Shown here: positions 7,744 to 17,098 of the stretch, piece after piece
Numbering within the stretch: position 1 is the stretch's first letter
Layout of the letters: each line of letters begins with the position of its first letter
Source: an uncultured Maricaulis sp.
Lineage (GTDB): Bacteria > Pseudomonadota > Alphaproteobacteria > Caulobacterales > Maricaulaceae
Length of the DNA stretch: 64,000 nucleotides
Assembly (NCBI RefSeq): GCF_905480005.1
Contig: NZ_CAJQOO010000011.1
Span: 1 to 64,000 of the forward strand
Reading direction: 5' to 3'
Translations under genes and position numbers: made by a program
Notes under the pieces: model-generated
Told to the model about the DNA's origin: nothing
The model's input: only the letters and a program-made list of their open reading frames with translations
Databases searched by the model: none

Positions 7744-9528
7744 TCAGTGATTGTCCCGCGGATTCCCGAAGGTCTCGACGATACGACGGTATTTGACCGC
7801 GGGTTCAAGCGCCGCACCGGTTTCCAACTGGCCGATCGTGTCGCGCTGAAGCTCCTGCCAGGGTGTCTGTGAGGCGGGGAAGGGATAGCCGCCCGCGGCC
7901 TCCAGCGCCGCGCGACGGAGGTGGATTTCATCCTCCGAAACCAGCCAGTCCACCATAGCGCTGTTGAGGTCGATGCGCAGACGGTCACCGGTCTTCAGGA
8001 GCGCGATATTGCCGCCTGCCGCCGCCTCTGGAGAGGCATGCAGGATGGAGGGCGACCCGGAGGTTCCGGACTGCCGCCCGTCACCGATGCAGGGCAGGAC
8101 GGTAATGCCTTGCTTGATCAGATAGTCCGGTGGACGCATGTTCACGACTTCCGCAGCGCCGGGATGCCCGATCGGGCCGGATCCGCGCATCACGAGAATG
8201 CCGTCATCGCCGATCTGTTCCGCCGGATCATCAATGCGCCTGTGGTAGTCCTCCGGGCCATCAAAGACGTGGGCAACGCCCTCAAACGCATTCGGATGAT
8301 CAGGGTTCGACAGGTAACGCTCGCGGAAGGCCCTGGCGATCACGCTGGTCTTCATCAGCGCGCTGTCAAAGAGATTTCCGCCCAGGACAATAAAGCCGGC
8401 ATCCTTCAGAAGAGGGGCGTCGAAGGGCCAGATCACGTCCGGCAGGACGATCTCCGCGCCCCGACAATTCTCACCGATCGTCAGCCCATTCACCGTTTTC
8501 GCGTCTTCGCGCAGAAGGTCCTGCGTCATGAGTTGCGCCGCCACCGCCGGCACGCCGCCGGCCTGGTGGAAGTCCTCGCCCAGATAGGCGCCGGCCGGCT
8601 GCATATTGACCATCAGCGGGATATCGTGACCGTGTTCCTGCCAGCGCTTGAGCGGCAGATCGACGCCGGCATGGCGGGCGAGCGCGGTGAGGTGGACGGC
8701 AGCGTTGGTTGAGCCGCCCAGTGCGGAATTGATGGCGATGGCGTTGAGGAAGGCATCTTCGGTCAGGATGTCGGACGGTTTGAGGTCGTCATGCACCATC
8801 TCGACGATGCGCTTGCCGGTCAGATAGGAAACCTGGCCACGTTCGCGGTAGGGGGCGGGGATCGCCGCCGAGCCCGGCAGGCTCATGCCCAGGGCCTCTG
8901 TCAGGCAGTTCATGGTCGACGCGGTGCCCATCGTGTTGCAATAGCCGACGGAGGGCGCCGATGTCGCAACCAGTTCGATAAAGCCTTCATAATCCAGCTC
9001 GCCGCGCGCCATCATTTCGCGCGCCTGCCAGATGATGGACCCCGACCCGATGCGTTTCCCCTGTCGCCAGCCATTCAGCATCGGACCGACGGAGAGTGCG
9101 ATGGCCGGAATGTCGACCGTCGCTGCGGCCATGAGGCAGGCGGGCGCGGTCTTGTCGCAGCCGACTGTCAGAACGACACCATCCAGCGGATAGCCGTAGA
9201 GCAATTCAACCAGGCCCATATAGGCGAGGTTCCGATCGAGTCCTGCGGTCGGACGCTTGCCGGTCTCCTGGATCGGGTGGACCGGGAATTCGAGCGCGAT
9301 ACCGCCAGCCTCACGAATGCCTTCACGAACCCGCTTGGCCAGTTCGATATGGTGGCGGTTGCAGGGGGCGATATCGGAGCCGGTCTGGGCGATACCTATG
9401 ATCGGCTTGCCCGAGCGGAGCTCTTCGAGTGTCAGGCCGTAATTCAGATAGCGCTCGAGATAGAGGGCCGTCATGTCCGGGTTGTCGGGATTGTCGAACC
9501 AGGCGCGAGATCGAAGGGGTTTCGTCAT
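7744..9528 (-). CDS. xylD: D-xylonate dehydratase (IlvD/Edd family)
   Basis: A 594-residue member of the IlvD/Edd dehydratases. The three iron-sulfur ligands are visible as Cys56 (DIAPCNRH), Cys124 (GCDKTAP) and Cys197 (GYCNTMG), the same arrangement as in the Caulobacter xylonate dehydratase. The N-terminal RSRAWFDNP and the late GDGRQSGT motif fit the sugar-acid branch rather than dihydroxyacid dehydratase; a genuine ilvD is present at 58197-59918 for comparison. It converts xylonate to 2-keto-3-deoxyxylonate, the XylX substrate. I use the ATG at 9528; a TTG at 9540 is also possible. It is transcribed in the same direction as the GntR gene upstream, with a candidate operator (9574-9587) in the gap. 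Confidence 0.9.
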   Translation of the reverse strand: MTKPLRSRAWFDNPDNPDMTALYLERYLNYGLTLEELRSGKPIIGIAQTGSDIAPCNRHHIELAKRVREGIREAGGIALEFPVHPIQETGKRPTAGLDRNLAYMGLVELLYGYPLDGVVLTVGCDKTAPACLMAAATVDIPAIALSVGPMLNGWRQGKRIGSGSIIWQAREMMARGELDYEGFIELVATSAPSVGYCNTMGTASTMNCLTEALGMSLPGSAAIPAPYRERGQVSYLTGKRIVEMVHDDLKPSDILTEDAFLNAIAINSALGGSTNAAVHLTALARHAGVDLPLKRWQEHGHDIPLMVNMQPAGAYLGEDFHQAGGVPAVAAQLMTQDLLREDAKTVNGLTIGENCRGAEIVLPDVIWPFDAPLLKDAGFIVLGGNLFDSALMKTSVIARAFRERYLSNPDHPNAFEGVAHVFDGPEDYHRRIDDPAEQIGDDGILVMRGSGPIGHPGAAEVVNMRPPDYLIKQGITVLPCIGDGRQSGTSGSPSILHASPEAAAGGNIALLKTGDRLRIDLNSAMVDWLVSEDEIHLRRAALEAAGGYPFPASQTPWQELQRDTIGQLETGAALEPAVKYRRIVETFGNPRDNH

Positions 9529-9573
9529 GAGGGGTCTCAATTACCGGTCTGCCCTCTGATCGAGAGCTTTGAT

Positions 9574-9587
9574 TACTCCGACAAATA
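9574..9587. promoter_or_regulatory. Candidate operator upstream of xylD (copy 1 of a 14-bp repeat)
   Basis: TACTCCGACAAATA stands 46 bases upstream of the xylD start and recurs exactly at 10558-10571 on the far side of the gntR gene. It shares the GACAA half of the palindrome at 1768-1782. The placement on both sides of a GntR-type regulator gene suggests that regulator's binding site. Confidence 0.5.
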
Positions 9588-9659
9588 GAGTGCATTGCCA
9601 GGGCTAGCAAGGTGGCGGCGCAAAGAGACTGGCGTGCTGGGGCAGAAACTTCAGCGGTG

Positions 9660-10433
9660 TCAGCCTGCGTCCGGCGTCTTTTCTGCCGTCTGGCTGCGGC
9701 GCAGCGCGCGGGCCGTGTCGCGAAGCGCACCGCCGACCAGTTCCGCCATGGCCGACCGGGCCGCGTCCGGCCCGCCCGCGGCGATCGCATCAAACACGCG
9801 CCAGTGATCGGGCATGGGGTCCCGTGGCAGCTCGTCCTTGCGGGCCTTGTAAACGGTCGTCCACCGGACGCCTGCGCCGATCGTGCTGGACAGGCTGCGC
9901 AATGGCATATTGCCGGAGGCGTCGAGGACGGCATCATGAAAGGCCCGGTCGGCGCTTTGGCCTTCCTCGGTATTGAGCGTGTGCCGCTCCATATTCATCA
10001 AGGCTTCGCGCATGATGGTCAGATGGTGTGACTCGCGGCGTTCGGCTGCCAGTGCGGCCGCCGCCGGTTCAATGATCATGCGGAGCTCGAACAGGCCATC
10101 GATCAGCTTCGGGTCGGGCTCGGTTGCGAAATACCAGGCCAGAACGTCCGGATCGAGCAGGTTCCAGCGTTCCGGCTGAGTGACGCGCGTACCGGTCTTG
10201 GGTCGGCTCTCCACCAATCCCTTTGCGGACAGGATGCGGACCGCCTCGCGGTAGGCGCTGCGAGAGACTTTCAGCCGCTCGGAGAAGTCGATCTCATTCG
10301 GCAGGACCTCACCCGGCGTGTATTGGCCAGAGACAATGGCAACCCCCAGATCATGGGCAATCGTGCCGTGGATACGGGCCGGATTGCCCGTGCGCCGACG
10401 TGGCTTGCCGGTAATCCTGTCTGTCGGCGCCAT
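9660..10433 (-). CDS. GntR-family regulator, FadR subfamily (FCD domain)
   Basis: A 257-residue protein with an N-terminal winged helix (AIVSGQYTPGEVLPNEIDFSE, then SRSAYREAVRILSAKGLVES) and an all-helical FCD ligand domain with the expected Asp/His residues (FHDAVLDASGN, DHWRVFDAI). The LLDPDVLAWYF linker is typical of DgoR-like regulators that sense sugar acids or 2-keto-3-deoxy acids. The ATG at 10433 follows AGGAT; a TTG at 10448 is less likely. Located just upstream of xylD and divergent from the GH3 gene, it probably controls both through the repeated 14-bp sites. The ligand is likely xylonate or its dehydration product, but this is inference. Confidence 0.85.
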   Translation of the reverse strand: MAPTDRITGKPRRRTGNPARIHGTIAHDLGVAIVSGQYTPGEVLPNEIDFSERLKVSRSAYREAVRILSAKGLVESRPKTGTRVTQPERWNLLDPDVLAWYFATEPDPKLIDGLFELRMIIEPAAAALAAERRESHHLTIMREALMNMERHTLNTEEGQSADRAFHDAVLDASGNMPLRSLSSTIGAGVRWTTVYKARKDELPRDPMPDHWRVFDAIAAGGPDAARSAMAELVGGALRDTARALRRSQTAEKTPDAG

Positions 10434-10557
10434 GTCGTCATCCTTCAATCCTGCTGAAACCCGCGACGGGAAACCATCGCGAAACCGCCCGGAAAACCAC
10501 GGGTTTTGCCGATACGGTCATACTTCCCGGGGGATGACCTGTCCATATGACGCTATA

Positions 10558-10604
10558 TACTCCGACAAATACATTGACCTGACCCCCTGGCCTCGTCTTA
10601 CTAT
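10558..10604 (+). promoter_or_regulatory. Candidate GH3 promoter with operator (copy 2 of the 14-bp repeat)
   Basis: The 14-bp sequence TACTCCGACAAATA (10558-10571) is identical to that upstream of xylD. It is followed at once by TTGACC (10574-10579) and, 18 bases later, TTACTA (10598-10603), which could be -35 and -10 elements. The GH3 start is at 10666. Confidence 0.45.
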
Positions 10605-10665
10605 CGGCCAAACAGCAAGCGCCGGACATGTGAAGATCCGGCCTGTGACAGGGGAAGAGACCAGT

Positions 10666-13095
10666 ATGAGCGTCTTGACGCATGCCTTTGAATTTGTCCG
10701 GCAGACGCGCCGGGCAGCGGTGCCAGCCACACTCCTTGCAGCGCTCGCTGCGCAGACGGCCTGTGCCGCACAGGCGCCAGACCGGCCAGGTCCGGACGCG
10801 GTTTACCGCGATGCCAGCCAGCCGATCGAGGCGCGGGTCGAGGACCTGCTCGCGCGGATGACGATCGAGGAGAAGGTCGCCCAGATGATCGGCATCTGGC
10901 AGAACAAGTCAGAAATCCAGACGCCGGCGGGCGATTTCTCGGCCGAGCGGGCCTCGGAGAATTACCCCAATGGCCTGGGCCAGATCTCGCGGCCCTATGA
11001 CCGCCAGGGCGTCGAGGCCGGAACGACGGCAGCCGGTGCCAATGCCGGCGTGTTCAATCGCAATGAGCGCGAGACGGTCGACTATATCAATGCCGCCCAG
11101 CGCTGGGCGATCGAGGAGACCCGACTCGGTATTCCGCTTCTTTTCCACGAGGAGGCGCTGCATGGCTATGTCGCGCCGAATGCGACCAGCTTCCCGCAAT
11201 CCATCGGTCTGGCCTCCACCTGGGATACGGCTCTGCTCGAGGATGTCTTCAACATTGCGTCACGCGAAATGCGTCTGCGCGGGGTGCATCTCACGCTGGC
11301 GCCGATCGTCGACGTCGCCCGTGATCCGCGCTGGGGCCGGATCGAGGAAACCTATGGCGAGGACCCCTATCTCGTGTCCGAACTCGGCATCGCCGCGGTG
11401 CGTGGCTTCCAGGGTGATGATCTGCCGCTCGCGGATGAGCGTGTCTTCGTCACGCTGAAACACATGACCGGCCATGGCCAGCCGGAGAGCGGCATGAATA
11501 TCGGTCCGGCGCAAATCTCCGAGCGGGAATTGCGCGAGATTTTTCTGACCCCGTTCGAACGTCTCGTCGAGGAAATGCCGGTCATGCAGATCATGGCGTC
11601 CTACAATGAGATCGACGGTGTACCGAGCCATGCCAATCGTTGGCTGCTGACCGACGTCCTGCGCGATGAATGGGGCTATCAGGGCCTCGTCGTCAGTGAC
11701 TATTTCGCCATCCGCGAGCTGATCTCGCGTCACGGCCTGTATGACAATATCGAGGATGCGGCGATCCGCGCGCTCGACGCCGGGGTTGATGTCGAACTCC
11801 CGCATGGTGACGGCTTCCTGAGCTTGCCGCACATGGTCGCTGACGGCCGCGTGAGCGAGGAGCAGATCGACACGGTCGTTCGCCGTATCCTGCGCCTGAA
11901 ATTCCTCACCGGTGTCTGGGAAGCTCCCTATGCAAATGCGGAAGCCGCCGAGGCCGGCACCGCGACCGAGGACGCCATTGCGCTCGCCCGCACCGCAGCC
12001 CAGCGCGCCATGGTGTTGCTGGAAAATCGGGACGAGACGCTGCCGCTGGACCCGGACGCGATCGGAACGCTCGCCGTGATCGGTACCCACGCCGTGGATA
12101 CACCGATCGGTGGCTATTCCGATCAGCCGCGTCATGTCGTCAGCATTCTCGAGGGTTTCCAGAACGCCTCGGGCGAGGCCTTCGATGTCGTTTATTCAGA
12201 GGGCGTGCGTCTCACCGAAAGTCGTGAATGGGCCGCTGATGCCGTGGACCTCATCGATCCGGCCGTGAATGCCGACCTGATCGCGGCGGCAGTCGAAACC
12301 GCACGCGAGTCCGATGTCATTCTCCTGGTGCTGGGCGAAAATGAACAGCTGAGCCGTGAGGCCTGGGCAGATTCTCATCTCGGTGACCGGGCTGACCTGC
12401 AACTGGTCGGTCAGCAACTCGATCTGGCACGCGAGATCTTCGCGCTCGGCAAACCAACGGTCGTGGTTCTCCTCAATGGCCGCCCGCTCGCCGTTAACTT
12501 CCTGGCGGAAAATGCCGATGCCCTGATCGAGGGCTGGTATCTGGGGCAGGAGACCGGCAATGCCGTCGCCGACCTGGTGCTGGGTGAGGTGAGCCCGAGT
12601 GGCCATCTGCCGGTGACCATGCCCCGCTCGGTCGGGCAGCTGCCGGTTTTCTATAATCACAAACCGTCCGCACGCCGGGGCTATCTCTTCGACGAAGAGG
12701 CGCCGCTCTACCCGTTTGGCTACGGACTTTCCTACACCCAATTCGACTATTCCGAACCGCGACTTGTGGAAGAGACGATTGCCGTCGGGGACAGTGCCTT
12801 CGTCGAGGTGGATGTCACCAATTCCGGCGACCGCGCCGGGGCTGATGTCGTGCAGATGTATGTCCGAGATGACAATGCCACGGTCACGCGTCCGGTTCTC
12901 CAGCTGAGCGGGTTCGAGCGAATCTCCCTCGAGCCGGGCGAGACGCGCACGGTGCGTCTGGAAATCGCGCCGCGCTCCATGGCTCTGTGGGATCTCGATA
13001 TGGAGCGTGTGGTCGAGCCGGGCAGTTTCACCGTCTCGGTCGGGTCGGATTCGTCGGATCTTCAGTCGGTTACCCTGACAGTCGCCGACGACTAG
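10666..13095 (+). CDS. Secreted GH3 glycoside hydrolase, probable beta-xylosidase
   Basis: An 809-residue protein starting at the ATG at 10666 (GGGGAAG upstream). The open frame extends further upstream, but that part covers the promoter and has no hydrolase similarity. A signal peptide covers roughly residues 1-33. The GH3 N-terminal domain contains FHEEALHG, DPRWGRIEETYGEDP and KHMTGHG; the nucleophile is Asp345 in VVSDYFAI. The C-terminal alpha/beta sandwich (AMVLLENRDETLPL) and a fibronectin-III-like domain (VDVTNSGDRAGADVVQMYV) follow. The ALHGYVAP and FPQSIGLASTWD motifs fit the xylosidase/glucosidase branch. With GH43 and GH10 nearby, release of xylose from xylo-oligosaccharides in the periplasm is likely; beta-glucosidase activity cannot be excluded. 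Confidence 0.85.
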   Translation: MSVLTHAFEFVRQTRRAAVPATLLAALAAQTACAAQAPDRPGPDAVYRDASQPIEARVEDLLARMTIEEKVAQMIGIWQNKSEIQTPAGDFSAERASENYPNGLGQISRPYDRQGVEAGTTAAGANAGVFNRNERETVDYINAAQRWAIEETRLGIPLLFHEEALHGYVAPNATSFPQSIGLASTWDTALLEDVFNIASREMRLRGVHLTLAPIVDVARDPRWGRIEETYGEDPYLVSELGIAAVRGFQGDDLPLADERVFVTLKHMTGHGQPESGMNIGPAQISERELREIFLTPFERLVEEMPVMQIMASYNEIDGVPSHANRWLLTDVLRDEWGYQGLVVSDYFAIRELISRHGLYDNIEDAAIRALDAGVDVELPHGDGFLSLPHMVADGRVSEEQIDTVVRRILRLKFLTGVWEAPYANAEAAEAGTATEDAIALARTAAQRAMVLLENRDETLPLDPDAIGTLAVIGTHAVDTPIGGYSDQPRHVVSILEGFQNASGEAFDVVYSEGVRLTESREWAADAVDLIDPAVNADLIAAAVETARESDVILLVLGENEQLSREAWADSHLGDRADLQLVGQQLDLAREIFALGKPTVVVLLNGRPLAVNFLAENADALIEGWYLGQETGNAVADLVLGEVSPSGHLPVTMPRSVGQLPVFYNHKPSARRGYLFDEEAPLYPFGYGLSYTQFDYSEPRLVEETIAVGDSAFVEVDVTNSGDRAGADVVQMYVRDDNATVTRPVLQLSGFERISLEPGETRTVRLEIAPRSMALWDLDMERVVEPGSFTVSVGSDSSDLQSVTLTVADD

Positions 13096-13116
13096 GCCGG
13101 ACGCGGAAATGGTACC

Positions 13117-13455
13117 GTGATGCGCTGGATGCTCTCTCGATACCTGCCTCTGGCGGTATTGCTGGTTGTGCTGGCGGCGTGTCAGTCACCTTTCAGCACT
13201 GTCACCCCCTCCTCCGAGGCGGGCGCCGGTACCGGTTGCGCGGGTGAAGCCATGATATGTCCCGGTCGTCCTGCGGCAGACGGTTTTGCCCTGATTTCGG
13301 AGGGCGTGGCGGCGCCGATCCTGACCGACGCTGGTGATGCTGCCAGCGTTTTCCGCACGGCGGATGTCCCGGACAGCTGTCCAGGCCCGCCGGCGAGCCA
13401 CCGGATCGATCGGCAGGGGCCTGGCAGCCCCGTCTATCCTCCGTTTGGAGAATAG
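13117..13455 (+). CDS. Short lipoprotein-like ORF, possible remnant of an alpha-glucuronidase (GH115) start
   Basis: A 112-codon frame (GTG-ATG start) with a convincing lipoprotein signal: a hydrophobic stretch ending LAAC. After the signal, GFALISEGVAAPILTDAGD resembles the opening of GH115 alpha-glucuronidases, in which a small sandwich domain begins just so. The frame then degenerates into arginine/proline-rich sequence and ends overlapping the 3' end of the convergent GH43 gene by 22 bases. It may be what is left of a truncated xylan alpha-glucuronidase gene, or an unrelated small lipoprotein. The similarity is from memory and weak. Confidence 0.35.
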   Translation: MMRWMLSRYLPLAVLLVVLAACQSPFSTVTPSSEAGAGTGCAGEAMICPGRPAADGFALISEGVAAPILTDAGDAASVFRTADVPDSCPGPPASHRIDRQGPGSPVYPPFGE

Positions 13456-15146
13456 GCGTGCGGACCCATCGTCACGCCAACGAAGCCGCCCGCGCTCCGG
13501 GTCGATAAGTGTGAGCCGTCGGCATCCTGCATCAGGGTCTGCCAGTCACCATCGGGCAGGCGATAGTCGAAATCATAGACGGCGCCGCGTGCGGTCACAC
13601 GGAGGCTAAGCGGACTGCGAGGGACGGCATCAAGCAGGCGGGTCGCGAGGACGACCCCCTGATTGCCCTGTCCGGAGCCCGCGCGCTGCCGCAAGCGGAC
13701 AGCCGGGCCCTCCTCTGTCATTTCCAGCCCGATGAAAAACCAGAAATCATCATTCTGAAGGACAGCCAGGCCGGCGCGAGCACCGAGGGTATCCGGTACG
13801 AATTGGAGAGTGAGTTCACCCCGGGCATTCATATGTTGCTGTCGGCGCCCGAAATAGGATGGGTTGGTATTGTCTCCCAGCCCGGCCGCGCGTGGCCAGA
13901 GCCGGAGCTCGCCGCCTTCCAGCGCCCACCAGGTTTCGCGCGGATTGCGCATCATCATCCACTCCGGATCCATCGCGGTGCCGTCGAATTCGTCGATGCG
14001 CGTGAATGGGCCGCCCATCGGGCGGGCCGATGCTGCCCGCCCCGGCAGGTCCGGCGCCGTTGCCACATAGGGGATTGCTTCGCCTGCGTCGGTAATGCGA
14101 GGCCAGCCATCCACCCAGCGCACGGGCATGAGGAAGGTCTCCCGACCGGTATTATACTGGTCATCTCCATAGGGCCGGACGGCCAGAAAGGTCGCCCACC
14201 AATCCCCGTCGGGGGTCTGCACAAGATCGGCATGCCCCGCCGAGGTGATCGGATTGGCCCGATCGCGCGGCAGGTCCCGTTGGGTCAGGAACGGGTTGTC
14301 GCCATGGGGTGTGTAAGGACCCATCGGCGCGTCACTGGCCAACACGACTTGGGAGTGGTTCTCGGCGGTGCCGCCTTCTGCGGCCGTCAGAATATAGCGA
14401 CCATCGACCTTGTAGATGTGCGGACCCTCGATCCAGACCGGTTGTTCGGAGAAGTCGACCCCGCCATCGATCAGGACGGTGCGCGGGCCGAAGGTTGTGA
14501 GTGTTTCGAGGTCGAATTCCTGGACCCACACGGCGCGATGACCGTCATATTTGGGTGTCCGGTCGGGCGGGCCGTTATTGACGACATAGGCGCGGCCGTC
14601 ATCGTCGACAAACAGGGCCGGGTCGATCCCGCCGACAAGCTCCGGCAGCCAGGTCGGGTCGGACCAAGGGCCGGCCGGATCTCGTGCGGTGATGACGAAA
14701 TTGCCGCCACAATCGACACAGGTATTGAAGATGTAGAAGACCCCGTCATGAAATTCGATGGCGGGCGCAAACAGGCCGCGCGACAGGCCCAGCTCGCCGA
14801 AATCGACCTGATCCGGGCGGTCGACGGCATTGCCGATCTGTTCCCAGTTCACCAGGTCGCTGGAGCGGAAGACTGGCAGGCCCGGAAAATAGGCGAAGGT
14901 CGATGTGACCAGAAAGTAGTCGTCATCCGCGCGGGTGTTGGAGGGGTCCGGGTAGAAGCCGCCCAGGACCGGGTTGAGATAGGTATTCGGTCCACGCTGG
15001 ATGTCTTCATGGACCGGGTCGCTGCCGGAATACACGAAGCGCTCGAACCGGGCCGTTGTTATTGACGGCTCCTCAGGACTGCCGGTCTGCTGTGCGCACG
15101 CTGAAAGCGCAACCAGGCCGAGAACCGCGAATGCGTGCTTGGTCAT
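13434..15146 (-). CDS. GH43 beta-xylosidase/alpha-L-arabinofuranosidase lipoprotein
   Basis: A 570-residue protein with a lipoprotein signal (LVALSAC). The five-bladed propeller of GH43 is recognisable: catalytic base Asp67 in GGFYPDPS, pKa-modulating Asp175 in GGIDPALFVDDDG, and general acid Glu240 in VWIEGPHIYKV. A second beta-sandwich domain begins about residue 380 (FTRIDEFDGTAMDPEWMMMRNP), the usual C-terminal module of this family. It removes xylose or arabinose units from xylan oligosaccharides. It is transcribed opposite to the GH3 gene and divergent from GH10, across a long regulatory gap. Confidence 0.9.
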   Translation of the reverse strand: MTKHAFAVLGLVALSACAQQTGSPEEPSITTARFERFVYSGSDPVHEDIQRGPNTYLNPVLGGFYPDPSNTRADDDYFLVTSTFAYFPGLPVFRSSDLVNWEQIGNAVDRPDQVDFGELGLSRGLFAPAIEFHDGVFYIFNTCVDCGGNFVITARDPAGPWSDPTWLPELVGGIDPALFVDDDGRAYVVNNGPPDRTPKYDGHRAVWVQEFDLETLTTFGPRTVLIDGGVDFSEQPVWIEGPHIYKVDGRYILTAAEGGTAENHSQVVLASDAPMGPYTPHGDNPFLTQRDLPRDRANPITSAGHADLVQTPDGDWWATFLAVRPYGDDQYNTGRETFLMPVRWVDGWPRITDAGEAIPYVATAPDLPGRAASARPMGGPFTRIDEFDGTAMDPEWMMMRNPRETWWALEGGELRLWPRAAGLGDNTNPSYFGRRQQHMNARGELTLQFVPDTLGARAGLAVLQNDDFWFFIGLEMTEEGPAVRLRQRAGSGQGNQGVVLATRLLDAVPRSPLSLRVTARGAVYDFDYRLPDGDWQTLMQDADGSHLSTRSAGGFVGVTMGPHAYSPNGG

Positions 15147-15828
15147 GGCATCATCTCCAATTCAATGGCGGGTTTCCCGGCGATGGGGTCGCGGCGGGGC
15201 AGCCGGTGGCCGGGCGGGGCTTGCCTCGCCTGGAGCCGCTGGCTTGTTGTCATCACGGTCGGCACTGGTTTTGGCGCGGGCATCGCCAACGGGTTGCCGC
15301 TGGGGCATTGGCCCGACCGCGCCGCGATGGCGCGGGCAGTCCGGCTCTCACGCTCTGGCAAGTGACTTGACGTATTGTCCGACATGGCGCTCGACCTCCC
15401 GCGTCGTTCATCGACGGAGCTTATCGACGCCATGCAATCGGCGTCAACGTCTCTTCTCTCGTCACCACCTGTTCAAAGTCCTCGATTTTGTTGACTAAAA
15501 GCGGGGTTGGCCGCGAAGTCGGCGGAACTTCAGGGCAAATTGGAACAAGGGGGTCATCAATCGCGAGGCCTCGATTCTGGTGATCGGGGTCGGGGTATTT
15601 GAGTTCCATTAGTCAGACTTTTCTGATACGCCAATCGGATCGTCGCCACAGCGCTGGAAAATGGGGTTGGTGAGAAAGCGGCCGGGCGTGCCCGCATACC
15701 GGGCCGGTTGTCGAGGGGCTGTCATGCATGCCGGTCCGGTCTCAATGACGACCTCCTGGATGCGCAGCATGTCGGTTCGCGGTGCCGGCCCCCCGTTCTC
15801 AGCGTGAATGACCTGATCGGAGGGATTT
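15147..15828. other. Non-coding gap between GH43 and GH10
   Basis: No convincing gene is visible in these 682 bases. Frames in 15135-15370 have no recognisable domain. The gap holds two short palindromic motifs, TTGTCCGACAT (15375-15385) and AGTCAGACT (15611-15619), that share the GTC-N-GAC core of the palindrome at 1768-1782. It probably carries the divergent promoters of both xylan-degrading genes. The unusual length could also mean loss of an older gene. Confidence 0.5.
15375..15385. promoter_or_regulatory. Candidate operator upstream of GH43
   Basis: TTGTCCGACAT differs from a perfect TTGTCNGACAA palindrome at one base. It lies about 230 bases upstream of the GH43 start and is a further possible target of the GntR regulator encoded at 9660-10433. 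Confidence 0.35.
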
Positions 15829-16974
15829 TTGACCAGAGACATCAACAGACGCCAGGCGCTTTTGCTGGCCGCCGGCGGGCTTGCCGCCTGTTCGGCTCCA
15901 ACGGCGATGGGCGATGATACGCCCTCTCTGCACGCCCTGGCCCAGTCCAAGGGGATGCGGTTTGGAACTGCCGTGGGAATGGGCCGCCCCGGGACCCTCA
16001 CCGGCGCGTTCAACGACCCGGGCTATCGGGCTCTCATCGAGCGTGAATGCGGCATTCTGGTGCATGAGAATGCGCTCAAATGGTATGTCCTGCGACCCGA
16101 TGCCGAGACCTTCTATTACGATCCCGCGGACCGGCTGGTTGAGTTCGCCGGCGTGCACGGGATGGCGATGCGCGGCCACACATTGTTGTGGAATCGCGAG
16201 GAGTTCTCGCCTGCCTGGGTGAATAATCATGATTTCGGCAGCCGTCCCGGCACGGAGGCCGAGCGCCTCGTTGTCGAGCATATCCGCGCGGTCGTCGCGC
16301 GCTATCGCGGCCGGATCACTTCCTGGGATGTGGTCAATGAAACCATTGATCCGTCGACCGGGCGTCTGCGCGAGACGTCGCTGACGCGTCATCTCGGCGA
16401 GAACATCATCGATATCGCCTACCACGCAACGCGCGAGGCCGATCCGGACGGGGAAATCGTCTACAATGACTATATGAGCTGGGAGGCCGGCCATGAGACT
16501 CACCAGGAGGGCGTGCAGCGCCTTCTCGAGGGCATGGTGGAGCGTGGCGTGCCCATCGATGCACTTGGCGTCCAGAGCCATATCGGCTCGGGCAATTATG
16601 ATGCATCGGTCGGCTTCGACACGGCTCGTGAGGAAAACTGGCGCGGTTTTCTGGACCAGGTCACCGGCCTTGGTCTCGATCTCGCGATTACCGAGTTCGA
16701 CGTTCACGACAAGAATTTGCCCTATGATATCGAGAGTCGGGACCAGGCCGTCGCGGATCTGGCGCGCCGGTATCTCGATCTGATGTTCAGCTATCCGCAG
16801 ACCCGTGACGTGCTGGTCTGGGGCCTTTCCGACCGCTATTCCTGGCTCCAGAATATCTGGCCGCGGGCCGATGGGGAGGCCAAGCGGACGACGCCATTTG
16901 ATGCCGAATTCCGGGCGAAACCCCTGCGCGCAGCAATCGCAGCCGCATTCGAGGCGGCTGCGCCGCGAGGCTGA
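15829..16974 (+). CDS. GH10 endo-1,4-beta-xylanase, Tat-exported lipoprotein
   Basis: A 381-residue xylanase with the TIM-barrel GH10 motifs: WYVLRPDAETFYYDPAD, RGHTLLWN, acid/base Glu171 in WDVVNETI and nucleophile Glu289 in ITEFDVHD. The start is a TTG with GGAGGG four bases before it; no in-frame ATG fits. The N-terminus NRRQALLLAAGGLAAC combines a twin-arginine motif with a lipobox, so the enzyme is likely exported folded and anchored to a membrane. No carbohydrate-binding module is present. It cuts the xylan backbone to oligosaccharides for the GH3, GH43 and esterase enzymes. Confidence 0.93.
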   Translation: MTRDINRRQALLLAAGGLAACSAPTAMGDDTPSLHALAQSKGMRFGTAVGMGRPGTLTGAFNDPGYRALIERECGILVHENALKWYVLRPDAETFYYDPADRLVEFAGVHGMAMRGHTLLWNREEFSPAWVNNHDFGSRPGTEAERLVVEHIRAVVARYRGRITSWDVVNETIDPSTGRLRETSLTRHLGENIIDIAYHATREADPDGEIVYNDYMSWEAGHETHQEGVQRLLEGMVERGVPIDALGVQSHIGSGNYDASVGFDTAREENWRGFLDQVTGLGLDLAITEFDVHDKNLPYDIESRDQAVADLARRYLDLMFSYPQTRDVLVWGLSDRYSWLQNIWPRADGEAKRTTPFDAEFRAKPLRAAIAAAFEAAAPRG

Positions 16975-17098
16975 TACGCGTGCATTCGGAGGCAAGACCG
17001 AACCAGCAGGTGCGAAAAAAAGGCCTTTGCCGGTCGGTGTTTATTTCATGCCTTGCCTTTGCATGGGTCCAAGCCATCTATGCCGGCAGGAGATTGCC

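Noticed and set aside
10318..10665. N-terminal extension of the first GH3 protein
   Set aside because: The extension covers the operator and promoter candidates and has no hydrolase similarity; the signal peptide starts at 10666.
13803..15065. 420-codon plus-strand frame opposite GH43
   Set aside because: The GH43 frame has all catalytic motifs and a signal peptide; the opposite frame has none.
16805..17098. N-terminal extension of the RND adaptor
   Set aside because: It overlaps the xylanase gene in another frame; a normal membrane anchor with a ribosome site starts at 17099.
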